This document shows, in pieces, positions 43,344 to 51,075 of a DNA stretch of 64,000 nt. Both the position numbers and the translations under genes were made by a program. This stretch comes from Micromonospora chaiyaphumensis (GTDB lineage Bacteria > Actinomycetota > Actinomycetes > Mycobacteriales > Micromonosporaceae), in NCBI RefSeq assembly GCF_900091435.1, contig NZ_FMCS01000004.1, positions 496,001 through 560,000 of the forward strand, written 5' to 3'. The notes under the pieces are model-generated. The model worked only from the letters and a program-made list of their open reading frames with translations. It had not been told where the DNA came from and did not search any database. Position 1 is the stretch's first letter; each line of letters begins with the position of its first letter.

Positions 43344-44701
43344 CGCGCACCTCCGGTGTGCGGGGTGGTGTCGGCCGGCAGGGCGATCTCGGCTTCCACC
43401 ACGTCGGGGACGGTGTCGACCGGGGAGGTCTGCGGCACCTCGAGGTCGAACAGCTCTCGCAGCAGGGCGGCGTACTGGTCGCCGCCGGGCTCGGCCGCGA
43501 GCTGGCGGACCCGGACGGTGGGCTGGTGCAGCAGCCGCTGCACGACCCGGTGCACGGTGCGGGCGACCTCGGCGCGCTGGTCGTCGGTGAGGTCCGGACG
43601 GCGCTGGGCCAGCCGGCGCAGCTCGGCGGTGACCACGTCGTCGGCGCGCCCGCGCAGGGCCGCCACGGTGGGGGCCACGTCGGCGCCGCGCAGCCAGCTC
43701 AGGAACGCCTCGACCTCGCCGGCCACGATCCGGGCCACCTCGGCGGCGTCGGCCGCGGCCGGGCCGTCGGCGAGGATCGCCGCCATCCGGTCGATGTCGA
43801 TCACCTCGACGCCGGGCAGCTCGGCGACGCCCTCCTCGACGTCGCGCGGGACGGCGAGGTCGAGGAGGACCAGCGGGCCGCGATCGGCGTCCCGGCGGGC
43901 CAGTGCCCGGGTCACCACGTCGCGGGTGAGCACCGCCTCGGTGGCCGCGGTGGCGGCCACCACGATGTCCACTGTGGTGAGGGCGTCGACCAGCCCGGTC
44001 ATCGGTACGGCGGTGGCGCCGTAGGACTCGGCCAGCCGGACGGCGCGCTCGGCGCCCCGGTTGGTGACGGTGAGCGGGCCGGCGCCCAGCCGGGAGAGGG
44101 TGGCCACGCCCAGCGAGCCCATCGCCCCCGCGCCGACCACCATGGCGGGCCGGCCGGCGAGGTCGCCGTCGAGCAGGTCGGCGGCCAGGTCGAGGGCGGC
44201 GGTGACCACGCTCTGCCCGGCCCGGTCGATGTTGGTCTCGGCGTGCGCGCGCTTGCCCACGCGCAGGGCCTGCTGCATCAGCTCGTGCAGCAGCCGGCCG
44301 GCCGAGTCGGCGCCGCTGGCCGAGTGGTAGGCGTCGCGGAGCTGCCCGAGGATCTGCGCCTCGCCGACGACCATCGAGTCCAGCCCGGTGGCGACCCGGA
44401 AGACGTGGTCCACGGCGGCGGCGTCGTAGTGCACGTAGAGGTGGGTGGCGAGCGCCGCCGGCGGGGCGCCGGCCTGCTCGGCCAGGACCGCGCAGATGTC
44501 GCCGAGGCCGCCGTGGAAGCCGGTGACGGCCGCGTACACCTCGACGCGGTTGCAGGTGGAGACGAGGACGGCCTCGGCGACGTACGGCTGGGCGACCAGG
44601 CGGTCCAGGGTGCGGGTGAGATCCGCGGGCGGGACCGCCAGCTGCTCCAGCGTGGCGACCGGGGCGGTGCGGTAGGACGCGCCGACGACGAGCAGTTTCA
44701 C
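43340..44701 (-). CDS. hemA: Glutamyl-tRNA reductase
   Basis: The 453 residues carry out the first step of C5-pathway tetrapyrrole synthesis: NADPH reduction of glutamyl-tRNA(Glu) to glutamate-1-semialdehyde. The catalytic nucleophile is C50 in STCNRVEVYA. GLDSMVVGEAQILGQLRDAY is the signature, MVVGAGAMGSLGV the NADPH Rossmann loop, and the C-terminal helical dimerisation domain spans about 320-420. The GTG overlaps the rex stop by 4 bases; an in-frame extension upstream lies within rex. Control is inferred through the Rex operator upstream. Confidence 0.95.
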   Translation of the reverse strand: MKLLVVGASYRTAPVATLEQLAVPPADLTRTLDRLVAQPYVAEAVLVSTCNRVEVYAAVTGFHGGLGDICAVLAEQAGAPPAALATHLYVHYDAAAVDHVFRVATGLDSMVVGEAQILGQLRDAYHSASGADSAGRLLHELMQQALRVGKRAHAETNIDRAGQSVVTAALDLAADLLDGDLAGRPAMVVGAGAMGSLGVATLSRLGAGPLTVTNRGAERAVRLAESYGATAVPMTGLVDALTTVDIVVAATAATEAVLTRDVVTRALARRDADRGPLVLLDLAVPRDVEEGVAELPGVEVIDIDRMAAILADGPAAADAAEVARIVAGEVEAFLSWLRGADVAPTVAALRGRADDVVTAELRRLAQRRPDLTDDQRAEVARTVHRVVQRLLHQPTVRVRQLAAEPGGDQYAALLRELFDLEVPQTSPVDTVPDVVEAEIALPADTTPHTGGAR

Positions 44702-45435
44702 GTGCCGATCGCCTCCTGGGTGTCGGTGGCGGCGAGCCCGCCGGGAAGCGCGGTCAGCGACGCCTTGCGGTGCTCGTGGAAGGAGAGGATCTGCAGCTCG
44801 ATCGCGAGATCGACCTTGCGCACGTCGACCCCCTCCGGAACCGAGAGTACGCACGGCGCGAAGTTGAGGATGCTCGTCACGCCGACGGCCACGAGCTGAT
44901 CCGCGACCGCCTGGGCGGCCGGCGCCGGGGTGGCTATCACGCCGATCGAGATCGACTCCTCGACGGCGACCCGGGCCAGGTCGTCGACGTGCCGGACGAC
45001 CAGCCCGTTGATCTCCTCGCCGACGCGGGACGGGTCGGCGTCGAAGAGCGCGGCGATCCGGAAGCCGCGGCTGGCGAAGCCGTCGTAGCCGGCCAGGGCG
45101 TGACCGAGGTTACCCACGCCGACCAGCGCGACGGAGCGGCACTGGGTGAGGCCGAGCACCGACTCGATCTGCTCGATCAGCAGCGTGACGTCGTAGCCGA
45201 CGCCCCGGGTGCCGTACGAGCCGAGGTGGGAGAGGTCCTTGCGGAGCTTCGCCGAGTTGACGCCCGCGGCGTTGGCCAGCCCCTCGCTGGAGACCGTCTC
45301 GTGGCCGGTGTCGGCGAGCGCGTGCAGGGCGCGGAGGTATTCCGGGAGCCGCGCGACGGTCGCCTCGGGCAGGTCCGGGAGCGCCGGTACGGCACCGGCG
45401 CGGCCGGGCGCGCCTGGGTGACGGTGCTGACTCAT
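44698..45435 (-). CDS. rex: Redox-sensing transcriptional repressor Rex
   Basis: The protein has 245 residues. The N-terminal winged helix (about 25-95: TVARLPEYLRALHALADTGHETVSSEGLANAAGVNSAKLRKDLSHLG) binds DNA. A Rossmann domain (about 100-220: VALVGVGNLGHALAGYDGF, IAALFDADPSRVGEEINGL) senses NADH/NAD+. In Streptomyces, Rex represses respiratory genes and the hemACD genes downstream of it; the same order is seen here. A near-consensus Rex operator lies 120 bases upstream, so autoregulation is expected. CGGAG precedes the ATG at close spacing; upstream in-frame residues look non-coding. Confidence 0.96.
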   Translation of the reverse strand: MSQHRHPGAPGRAGAVPALPDLPEATVARLPEYLRALHALADTGHETVSSEGLANAAGVNSAKLRKDLSHLGSYGTRGVGYDVTLLIEQIESVLGLTQCRSVALVGVGNLGHALAGYDGFASRGFRIAALFDADPSRVGEEINGLVVRHVDDLARVAVEESISIGVIATPAPAAQAVADQLVAVGVTSILNFAPCVLSVPEGVDVRKVDLAIELQILSFHEHRKASLTALPGGLAATDTQEAIGT

Positions 45436-45543
45436 GAGACTCCGTGCGGTGCGATCCTCGACCAGCGACGGTGGCCGGTCGTTCCGGGACTCCCGCTGGC
45501 GACCGATGTTGCCGGCTGTGCTAGCAGGGCGCGTCGGAACTAC

Positions 45544-45572
45544 AGAGTAGGCGCTTGTGAAGAGGTGCACAA
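45544..45572 (-). promoter_or_regulatory. Rex operator overlapping the rex-hem promoter
   Basis: TTGTGAA-GAGG-TGCACAA (45555-45572) matches the Rex consensus TTGTGAANNNNTTCACAA at 13 of 14 fixed positions. On the minus strand TTGTGC within the site can act as -35, 17 bases from TACTCT (-10) at 45544. Rex binding would therefore occlude the promoter. The rest of the 390-base gap shows nothing I recognise. Confidence 0.85.
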
Positions 45573-45814
45573 ATCGCGATCTTGCTCGGTCGCGACGCGC
45601 CTCCACCTGCTCCTCCATTCCCACAAGATCGATAGACGGAGCTCCCTCGGCGCCGCGGGGCGATTATTGCTCAATCCCGACTTCTCTGACCAATCGCGCG
45701 CGCTCGGTAGCGGTGTGTCACCGTCGGGGAGAGGCGCGAGTCACGTCCGGCGGTAGGGAGAACCCCACCCCGGAGAGGCCCGCGCACGGGATGGGTCGGG
45801 CCCGTCCCGGCCCA

Positions 45815-45820
45815 TAGCCT
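45815..45820 (+). promoter_or_regulatory. -10 element (TAGCCT) for the histidine kinase gene
   Basis: TANNNT lies exactly six bases before the ATG, which predicts a leaderless transcript. A GGAG inside those six bases would be too close to serve as a ribosome site. Confidence 0.45.
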
Positions 45821-45826
45821 CGGAGC

Positions 45827-47131
45827 ATGACCGCCGTACCGCTGGCCACCGCGCCCGCCCCCACCACACCCGTCCGGGGTCTCGTCCGCCAACTCCTGCG
45901 CGACTCCGGCTACGTGCTCTTCAGCCTCCCGCTGGCGCTGGTCGGCTTCGTGCTGGCCGTGGCGGGGATCTCACTCACCGCCGGTCTGCTGGTCACCACG
46001 CTCGGGCTGCCGGTCCTCGCCGGCACCCTGTACGCGGCGCGGGGGCTGGCCGACCTGGAGCGGCTGCGGCTGCCCGCCGTGCTGCGCCAGCCCCGGGTCC
46101 GCCCGGTCTACCTGGCGCCCGAGCGGGGCGCGGGCTTCTGGCGGCGGGTCCTCACCCCGATGCGCGACCCGCAGTCGTGGCTCGACCTGCTGCACGCCTT
46201 CGTCCGGCTGCTGGCGACCCTGCCCACCTTCGTGGTCGTGGTGGTCTGGTGGGCGCTGGCCCTGACCGGCACCCTCTACGGCGCGTACGACTGGGCCATC
46301 CCGCGCGGCCCTGACGACCAGGACCTCAGCCAGCTCCTCGGGATGGGGGACGGCGCCGGGGCACGGATCGCCCTGAACACCGCGATCGGGCTGTTCGCCC
46401 TGCTCACCCTGCCCCTGGTGGCCCGCGCCTGCGCCAAGATCCAGGCCGCGCTGGCGTACTCGCTGCTCACCGGGGTGGCCGAGATGCGGCAGCGGATCAC
46501 CACGCTGGAGGAGCAGAAGCGGGCCGCCGCGTCCGCCGAGGCCTCCGCCCTGCGCCGGCTGGAGCGGGACATCCACGACGGCCCGCAGCAGCGCCTCGTC
46601 CGCCTCGCCATGGACCTCAGCCGGGCCCGCCAGCAGCTCGCCGCCGACCCGGAGGCGGCCCGGCGGACCCTGGACGAGGCGGTCAGCCAGACCCGGGAGA
46701 CCCTCGACGAGCTGCGCGCCCTGTCCCGGGGCATCGCCCCGCCGATCCTGGTCGACCGGGGGCTGCCCAGCGCCCTGGCCGCGCTGGCCGCCCGCGCCCT
46801 GGTCCCCACCGAGCTGGTGGTCGACGACGAGCTGGGCACCGCGGCCGGGCGGCTCGACCCGGCGCTGGAGAGCACCGCGTACTTCGTGGTGGCCGAGGCG
46901 CTGACGAACGTCGCCAAGCACAGCCGGGCCGCCGCCTGCCGGGTCGAGGTGACCCGGAAGGTCGGCCGGCTGGAGATCACCGTGGTGGACGACGGGATCG
47001 GCGGCGCCCACCTGGCCAAGGGGCACGGGCTCAGCGGCATCGCCGACCGGGTCCGGGCCGCCGGCGGGACCCTTGAGGTGGCCAGCCCGACCGGCGGGCC
47101 GACCCGGATCCACGCGGAACTCCCCCGGTGA
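45827..47131 (+). CDS. NarL/DesK-type sensor histidine kinase
   Basis: The 434 residues include an N-terminal membrane domain with four hydrophobic helices (about 28-75 and 120-215) of the putative-sensor type common in Actinobacteria. A coiled coil (about 220-240) leads to the HisKA_3 H-box LERDIHDGPQQRLVRLAMDLSRA. A HATPase follows: NVAKHSRAAACRVEV, VVDDGIGGA and KGHGLSGIADRVRAAGG. The next gene, a LuxR-type regulator 98 bases downstream, is its likely phosphorylation partner. The signal is unknown; membrane or cell-envelope stress is the usual guess for this class. Confidence 0.92.
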   Translation: MTAVPLATAPAPTTPVRGLVRQLLRDSGYVLFSLPLALVGFVLAVAGISLTAGLLVTTLGLPVLAGTLYAARGLADLERLRLPAVLRQPRVRPVYLAPERGAGFWRRVLTPMRDPQSWLDLLHAFVRLLATLPTFVVVVVWWALALTGTLYGAYDWAIPRGPDDQDLSQLLGMGDGAGARIALNTAIGLFALLTLPLVARACAKIQAALAYSLLTGVAEMRQRITTLEEQKRAAASAEASALRRLERDIHDGPQQRLVRLAMDLSRARQQLAADPEAARRTLDEAVSQTRETLDELRALSRGIAPPILVDRGLPSALAALAARALVPTELVVDDELGTAAGRLDPALESTAYFVVAEALTNVAKHSRAAACRVEVTRKVGRLEITVVDDGIGGAHLAKGHGLSGIADRVRAAGGTLEVASPTGGPTRIHAELPR

Positions 47132-47229
47132 AGGCCAACGGCCATAATTCGGCCTCCGCGCCGCCAGGCGGCACTCCGGACCGAATGAAGGCCGCCCTCT
47201 GGGTCCAGGACGTGATAGACACCGGACCC

Positions 47230-47892
47230 ATGCGGGTGGTGATCGCGGACGACGCCGTGCTGCTCCGGGAGGGGCTGGTCCGGCTGCTGACCGAGTCGGG
47301 ACACGAGGTGGTGGCCGCCGTCGGTGACGGGGAGGCCCTGGTCGAGGCGGTGGTGACGCACCGGCCGGACGTCTCGGTGGTGGACGTGCGGATGCCGCCG
47401 TCGCACACCGACGAGGGGCTGCGGGCGGCCGTGGAGGCCCGCCGGCGGGTCCCGCGTACGCCGGTCCTGGTGCTCTCCCAGTACGTCGAGGTGTCGTACG
47501 CCGACGACCTGCTCGCCACCACCGGCGGCGGGGCGGGCGGTGGCGGGATCGGCTACCTGCTGAAGGACCGGGTGGCCGCGATCGACGAGTTCCTGGACGC
47601 GCTGGCCCGGGTGGCGGCCGGCGGCACGGTGCTGGACCCGGAGGTGATCAGCCAGCTCCTGGTCCGGCGCCGCCGCAACGACCCGCTGGCGGAGCTGACC
47701 CCCCGCGAGCGCGAGGTGCTCGCCCTCATGGCCGAGGGCCGCTCCAACACCGCCATCGCCCGTGCCCTGGTGGTCAGCGACGGCGCCGTCGAGAAGCACG
47801 TCCGCAACATCTTCACGAAGCTGGACCTGCCCCCGGACGCCACGAACCACCACCGCCGGGTCCTCGCGGTCCTCACCCACCTGCGCGCCTGA
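47230..47892 (+). CDS. LuxR/NarL-family response regulator
   Basis: This 220-residue protein has a receiver domain 1-120 (acidic D7-D8, phosphoacceptor D52 in VSVVDVRMPP, K in YLLKDR). The C-terminal LuxR helix-turn-helix spans about 150-215 (LTPREREVLALMAEGRSNTAIARALVVSDGAVEKHVRNIFTKL). A glycine-rich insert (TTGGGAGGGGIGY) replaces the usual alpha4-beta5 sequence. I chose the ATG that starts MRVVIADD; upstream in-frame codons are not protein-like. It should be phosphorylated by the kinase just upstream. Confidence 0.93.
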   Translation: MRVVIADDAVLLREGLVRLLTESGHEVVAAVGDGEALVEAVVTHRPDVSVVDVRMPPSHTDEGLRAAVEARRRVPRTPVLVLSQYVEVSYADDLLATTGGGAGGGGIGYLLKDRVAAIDEFLDALARVAAGGTVLDPEVISQLLVRRRRNDPLAELTPREREVLALMAEGRSNTAIARALVVSDGAVEKHVRNIFTKLDLPPDATNHHRRVLAVLTHLRA

Positions 47893-47907
47893 AGCGCCCG
47901 AGCGGGC

Positions 47908-48555
47908 TCAGAGCGTCTGCGCGAGGGTGACCGCCTCGGTGAGGGTGTCGGCCACGGGGTGGCCCGAGGTGCGCAGCCGGGCCGGGTCGGAGAGGCCGCC
48001 GGTGTAGAGGACGCAGCGGGCGCCCACGGAGAGCGCGGCGTCGGCGTCGTCCAGGGAATCGCCGACGAGCACCACCTGCCGGCCGTCGAGGCCCAGCTCG
48101 GCGAGGTGCTTCTCCAGCCACTCCGCCTTCGGGCCGCCGCCCACCGCGGCGCGCAGCCCGTCCACCCGGGTGAAGTGCGGCGTCAGCCCGTACGTCTGCA
48201 CGGTGGGGACCAGCTCGTCGTGGAACCACATGGACAGCAGCGACTGGCTGCCCGGCCAGGCGGCGATCGCGGCGGTGGCGTCGGCGGCCAGCGCGCAACT
48301 GGTCAACCCGGCCCGGTACGCCTCGTGGAAGATCCGGTCGAGCCGGCCGAACGCCTCGTCGTCGATCGCCTGGCCGAGCATCTCGGCGTAGTAGTCGGCG
48401 ATCGGGCGGCGGAACCGGACCCGGTGCTCGTCGGCGGTGACCGCCGGACCGCCGGCGCTGGCGAAGGCGACGTTGGTGGCCCGCACCACCAGGTCGAGGT
48501 CGTCGAGGAGGGTTCCGTTCCAGTCCCACACGAGGTGGTGGCGCGCAGCGGTCAT
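47908..48555 (-). CDS. HAD-superfamily phosphatase (phosphoglycolate-phosphatase-like)
   Basis: The protein has 215 residues. Motif I is WDWNGTLLDD (catalytic Asp as DWNGT, the common PGPase/beta-PGM variant); a four-helix cap covers about 20-85. Motif II is LLSMWFHDE, motif III K in GPKAEWLEKH, and motif IV VLVGDSLDDADAAL. It probably hydrolyses a small phosphorylated metabolite; phosphoglycolate is possible but unproven. TACAGT six bases before the ATG suggests a leaderless message. It converges with the response-regulator gene, 15 bases apart. Confidence 0.88.
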   Translation of the reverse strand: MTAARHHLVWDWNGTLLDDLDLVVRATNVAFASAGGPAVTADEHRVRFRRPIADYYAEMLGQAIDDEAFGRLDRIFHEAYRAGLTSCALAADATAAIAAWPGSQSLLSMWFHDELVPTVQTYGLTPHFTRVDGLRAAVGGGPKAEWLEKHLAELGLDGRQVVLVGDSLDDADAALSVGARCVLYTGGLSDPARLRTSGHPVADTLTEAVTLAQTL

Positions 48556-48561
48556 CGGTGC

Positions 48562-48567
48562 ACTGTA
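48562..48567 (-). promoter_or_regulatory. -10 element (TACAGT) for the HAD phosphatase gene
   Basis: TANNNT on the minus strand lies exactly six bases before the ATG; there is no Shine-Dalgarno. Confidence 0.45.
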
Positions 48568-48576
48568 AGGGGCGGC

Positions 48577-48831
48577 TCAGAGCTGGGGAGTGGTCAGGTC
48601 CCGCAGCAGCCGGTCCTCCTCGACCCGCCAGTAGCCGTGCTCCTTGCCGTCGAGCAGCACCACGGGCAGCCGGTCGCCGTAGTCGCGCTCCAGTTCGAGG
48701 TCGCCCGTCACGTCCTTCTCGACCCAGCGGTCCCCGGTGACCGCCACCACCCGGTCGAGCGCCGCCTTCGCGTCCTCGCAGAGGTGGCAGTCGGGCCGGG
48801 TGATCAGGGTGAGCCGGGCGTCACTGGACAT
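48577..48831 (-). CDS. Glutaredoxin-like protein
   Basis: The 84 residues form a thioredoxin fold: LTLITRPDCHLCEDAKAAL has the redox CxxC (CHLC), and DRLPVVLLDGKEHGYWRV contains the cis-Pro strand. This is the DUF836/glutaredoxin-like family whose member Rv0508 also lies next to hemA in M. tuberculosis. It may keep a nearby thiol enzyme reduced, though its partner is unknown. GGAGGT before the ATG fixes the start. It overlaps the acyl-CoA ligase 3' end by 11 bases, so they are cotranscribed. Confidence 0.9.
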   Translation of the reverse strand: MSSDARLTLITRPDCHLCEDAKAALDRVVAVTGDRWVEKDVTGDLELERDYGDRLPVVLLDGKEHGYWRVEEDRLLRDLTTPQL

Positions 48832-50452
48832 CGGATACCTCCGTGCGGATCTCGGTCGGCGGCGCGGGCGCGGGCACCGGGCGCGCCGCCGGACGGAGCT
48901 CGGTCTTGCGTACCTTGCCGATCGCCGAGTGGGGCAGGTCGTCGACGAACTCGACGGCGGTCGGGCACTTGAACCGGGCCAGGTTACGCGCGCAGTGGGC
49001 GAGCAGCTCCTCCGCCGTCACCGTCGAGCCGGCCGCCCGCACCACGTACGCCCCGACAGTCTCGCCGGTCCGCGGGTGCGGCACCCCCAGGACGGCCGAC
49101 TCGGCCACGCCGGGATGCGCCTGGAGCACCTGCTCCACCTCGTGGGGGTAGACGTTGAAGCCGTTGACCAGGATCAGCTCGCCGAGCCGGTCGACCAGGA
49201 AGAGGTCGCCGTCGGAGTCGGCGTACGCGACGTCGCCGGTGGCCCACCAGCCGTCCGGGTCCGGGCCGCCCCGCCCGTCCGGCCAGTAGCCGTCGAACAG
49301 GTTGTCGCCACGCACCACGATCTGCCCCGGGTCGGTGCCGGCCGGGTCGTCGGAGAGGTCCAGCTCGTCGTCGTCCTCCTCGGCGGCGGGCACCCCGTCG
49401 CGCCACAGCTCCGCGCCGTCCGCCCCGACCAGGCGCAGCTCGACGCCGGGCAGCGGCCGGCCGATCGAGCCGGGCTTGGGCTCGCCCCCGACCAGGGTCG
49501 AGGTGAGCACCGGGGCGGTCTCGGTGAGCCCGTACCCGACCTGCACCGGATGCCCGGTCACCTCGGTGAAGCGCGCCCCGGCGGCCGGCGGCAGCGGCGC
49601 CGCGCCGCACACGGCGATCCGCACCGAATCCAGCGCCGCGGGCCGGTCGCCCGCCGCGTCGGCCCAGGCCAGGAACATCGACGGTACGCCCACCAGCACG
49701 CTGACCCGGTGCCGCGCGATCTCGTCCAGCGCGCCGGTCGGGCCCGGCTCGTCGACAAGCACCCCGGTCGCGCCGTGGTGCACGACGGCGCCGAGCCCGG
49801 AGTTCAGCCCGTACGCGTGGAAGAGCGGCAGGGCGAGCAGCACGGTGTCGTCGGGGCCGACCACCGGCGGGTCGATCCGGTCGACCTGGGCGTGGTTGGC
49901 GGCCAGGGCCCGGTGCGACAGCATGGCGCCCTTGGGCCGCCCCTCGGTGCCGGAGGTGTAGAGCAGGACGGCGAGGTCGTCGCCGCCCCGGGCCGGGAAG
50001 CCGGACGCCTCGTCACCGTCGGTGACCGGCGGGGCCGTGTGCACCGCGCCGAGCGCGGGCAGGTCGCCGGTGGCCACCCGGGCGGCCACCTCCGGGGCGG
50101 CGACCAGCACGGCGGCACCGGAGTCGGCGAGCACGTGCCCCAGCTCGCGGGCCGTGAAGCCCGGGTTGACCGGCACGGCCACCAGGCCGGCCCGGAGCAC
50201 GGCCAGGTAGGTGACCACGAAGTCCGGGGTGTTGCCGAAGGCGATCGCCACCCGGGCGGGCCGGCCGTCCGGGGCGGACGGCGGCGCGGCGGCGGCGAGC
50301 GCGCGGGCGGTCGCGGTGACCGAGGTGTCCAGGGCCGACCAGGTCAGCGTCCGGTCGCGCCAGTGCAGCGCGGGACGGTCACCGTGGACGGCGGCCGCCC
50401 GGCGGAGCCGGTCGGCGAGGTTCGGCGCGGAGCTGTCGGCTGCGTCCTGCAC
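48821..50452 (-). CDS. AMP-forming acyl-CoA synthetase/ligase
   Basis: This 543-residue enzyme belongs to the adenylate-forming superfamily. The P-loop is LLYTSGTEGRPKGAMLSH, A5 is GYGLTETAPVLT, A7/A8 is WWATGDVAYADSDGDLFLVDRLGELILVNGFNVYP, and the A10 catalytic Lys lies in SAIGKVRKTEL. It should activate a carboxylic acid, probably a fatty acid, as AMP then CoA ester. An acidic insert (EEDDDELDLSDDP) near residue 370 is unusual. The N-terminus is uncertain: GTG codons at 50452 and 50470 are both plausible. It is transcribed with the glutaredoxin-like gene. Confidence 0.9.
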   Translation of the reverse strand: MQDAADSSAPNLADRLRRAAAVHGDRPALHWRDRTLTWSALDTSVTATARALAAAAPPSAPDGRPARVAIAFGNTPDFVVTYLAVLRAGLVAVPVNPGFTARELGHVLADSGAAVLVAAPEVAARVATGDLPALGAVHTAPPVTDGDEASGFPARGGDDLAVLLYTSGTEGRPKGAMLSHRALAANHAQVDRIDPPVVGPDDTVLLALPLFHAYGLNSGLGAVVHHGATGVLVDEPGPTGALDEIARHRVSVLVGVPSMFLAWADAAGDRPAALDSVRIAVCGAAPLPPAAGARFTEVTGHPVQVGYGLTETAPVLTSTLVGGEPKPGSIGRPLPGVELRLVGADGAELWRDGVPAAEEDDDELDLSDDPAGTDPGQIVVRGDNLFDGYWPDGRGGPDPDGWWATGDVAYADSDGDLFLVDRLGELILVNGFNVYPHEVEQVLQAHPGVAESAVLGVPHPRTGETVGAYVVRAAGSTVTAEELLAHCARNLARFKCPTAVEFVDDLPHSAIGKVRKTELRPAARPVPAPAPPTEIRTEVSDVQ

Positions 50453-50852
50453 GGTGGCTGAGTCTGGCACAGCCGCGTCCGCCGGGCCACGCCCGAACGG
50501 CGGGCCGTGCCGCGCGGCGGGGCACCGGCGAGCACACCGGACACGCCGGAGCAGGGTCCCCCGGACGGGACTGTCCACCCCGCCATCCGGGATTCCCGAA
50601 TGTGGGAAGGTGGCCTCCACCGGTCGGCGGACGGGGTCCTCCGGGCAGCCGGAACCGGCCCGGCCCGGCCGCTGCCGCGACACGCCGAGGGCGCAAGAAA
50701 GTTGGCTCCGACCAGGACTTTCCACTCCGGACCAGGTGGTGGCGCGAAAGTCAACCACAGGCGACGGACAAGGGGTCCGCCATCTGTGCGACGCGACCGG
50801 AAATACTTCCGCTCTGTGTAACGGACTTGCCACGCGCGGGTGACGTTGGCCC
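50453..50852. other. Intergenic region upstream of the ligase and bldN blocks
   Basis: This is a 400-base divergent spacer. Frames that are open here are rich in Arg, Pro and Gly with no recognised domain or ribosome site, so I see no gene. It must hold the leftward promoter of the acyl-CoA ligase and distal control sequence of bldN. Several short dyads occur but none matches a regulator site I can name. Confidence 0.5.
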
Positions 50853-50889
50853 TATCATCACTCGGGTCGGCTCACCCCATTTGCCGTGA
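50853..50889 (+). promoter_or_regulatory. Candidate bldN promoter and inverted repeat
   Basis: TATCAT (50853-50858) is a possible -10. Just downstream is the dyad CTCAC-N10-GTGAG (50871-50890). BldD, the c-di-GMP-bound developmental repressor, controls bldN in Streptomyces through sites containing TCAC/GTGA halves. The spacing here is not a proven match, so the assignment is tentative. Confidence 0.25.
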
Positions 50890-50919
50890 GTCGACACCCC
50901 TCAGCCCGAGGAGGCCCCC

Positions 50920-51075
50920 GTGCCTGTGAGCGCATTGGACCAGCACCTCATGCGGACGTGCCGCCCGTCGGCCCGTCCCGGAACCGCCGCGCCCGGCCGG
51001 GGCGTACCCGGTCCCGCCGCGACGCCGCGGAGACCGGTGCGGCCCTGCCCCGCCTGGATCGGGGAGGCGCGGTGA
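50920..51075 (+). CDS. 51-residue small ORF translationally coupled to bldN
   Basis: A GTG five bases after a strong CGAGGAGG opens a frame of 51 codons whose TGA overlaps the bldN GTG as GTGA. The peptide starts MPVSALDQHLMRTC and becomes Pro/Arg/Gly-rich, with three cysteines and no membrane segment. The ribosome site is better than most in the window, and the exact stop/start overlap argues for real translation, either as a leader controlling bldN or as a small protein. I do not recognise it. The alternative is that bldN itself starts further upstream in its own frame, which would make this frame spurious. Confidence 0.5.
   Translation: MPVSALDQHLMRTCRPSARPGTAAPGRGVPGPAATPRRPVRPCPAWIGEAR

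Noticed and set aside
45436..45826. Riboswitch or leader RNA upstream of the rex-hem operon
   Set aside because: No conserved box of a cobalamin or other known riboswitch is visible; the Rex operator and promoter explain the region.
50872..50889. Confident BldD binding site
   Set aside because: Half-sites look right but the spacing is not a match I can verify, so it is kept only as a low-confidence candidate.
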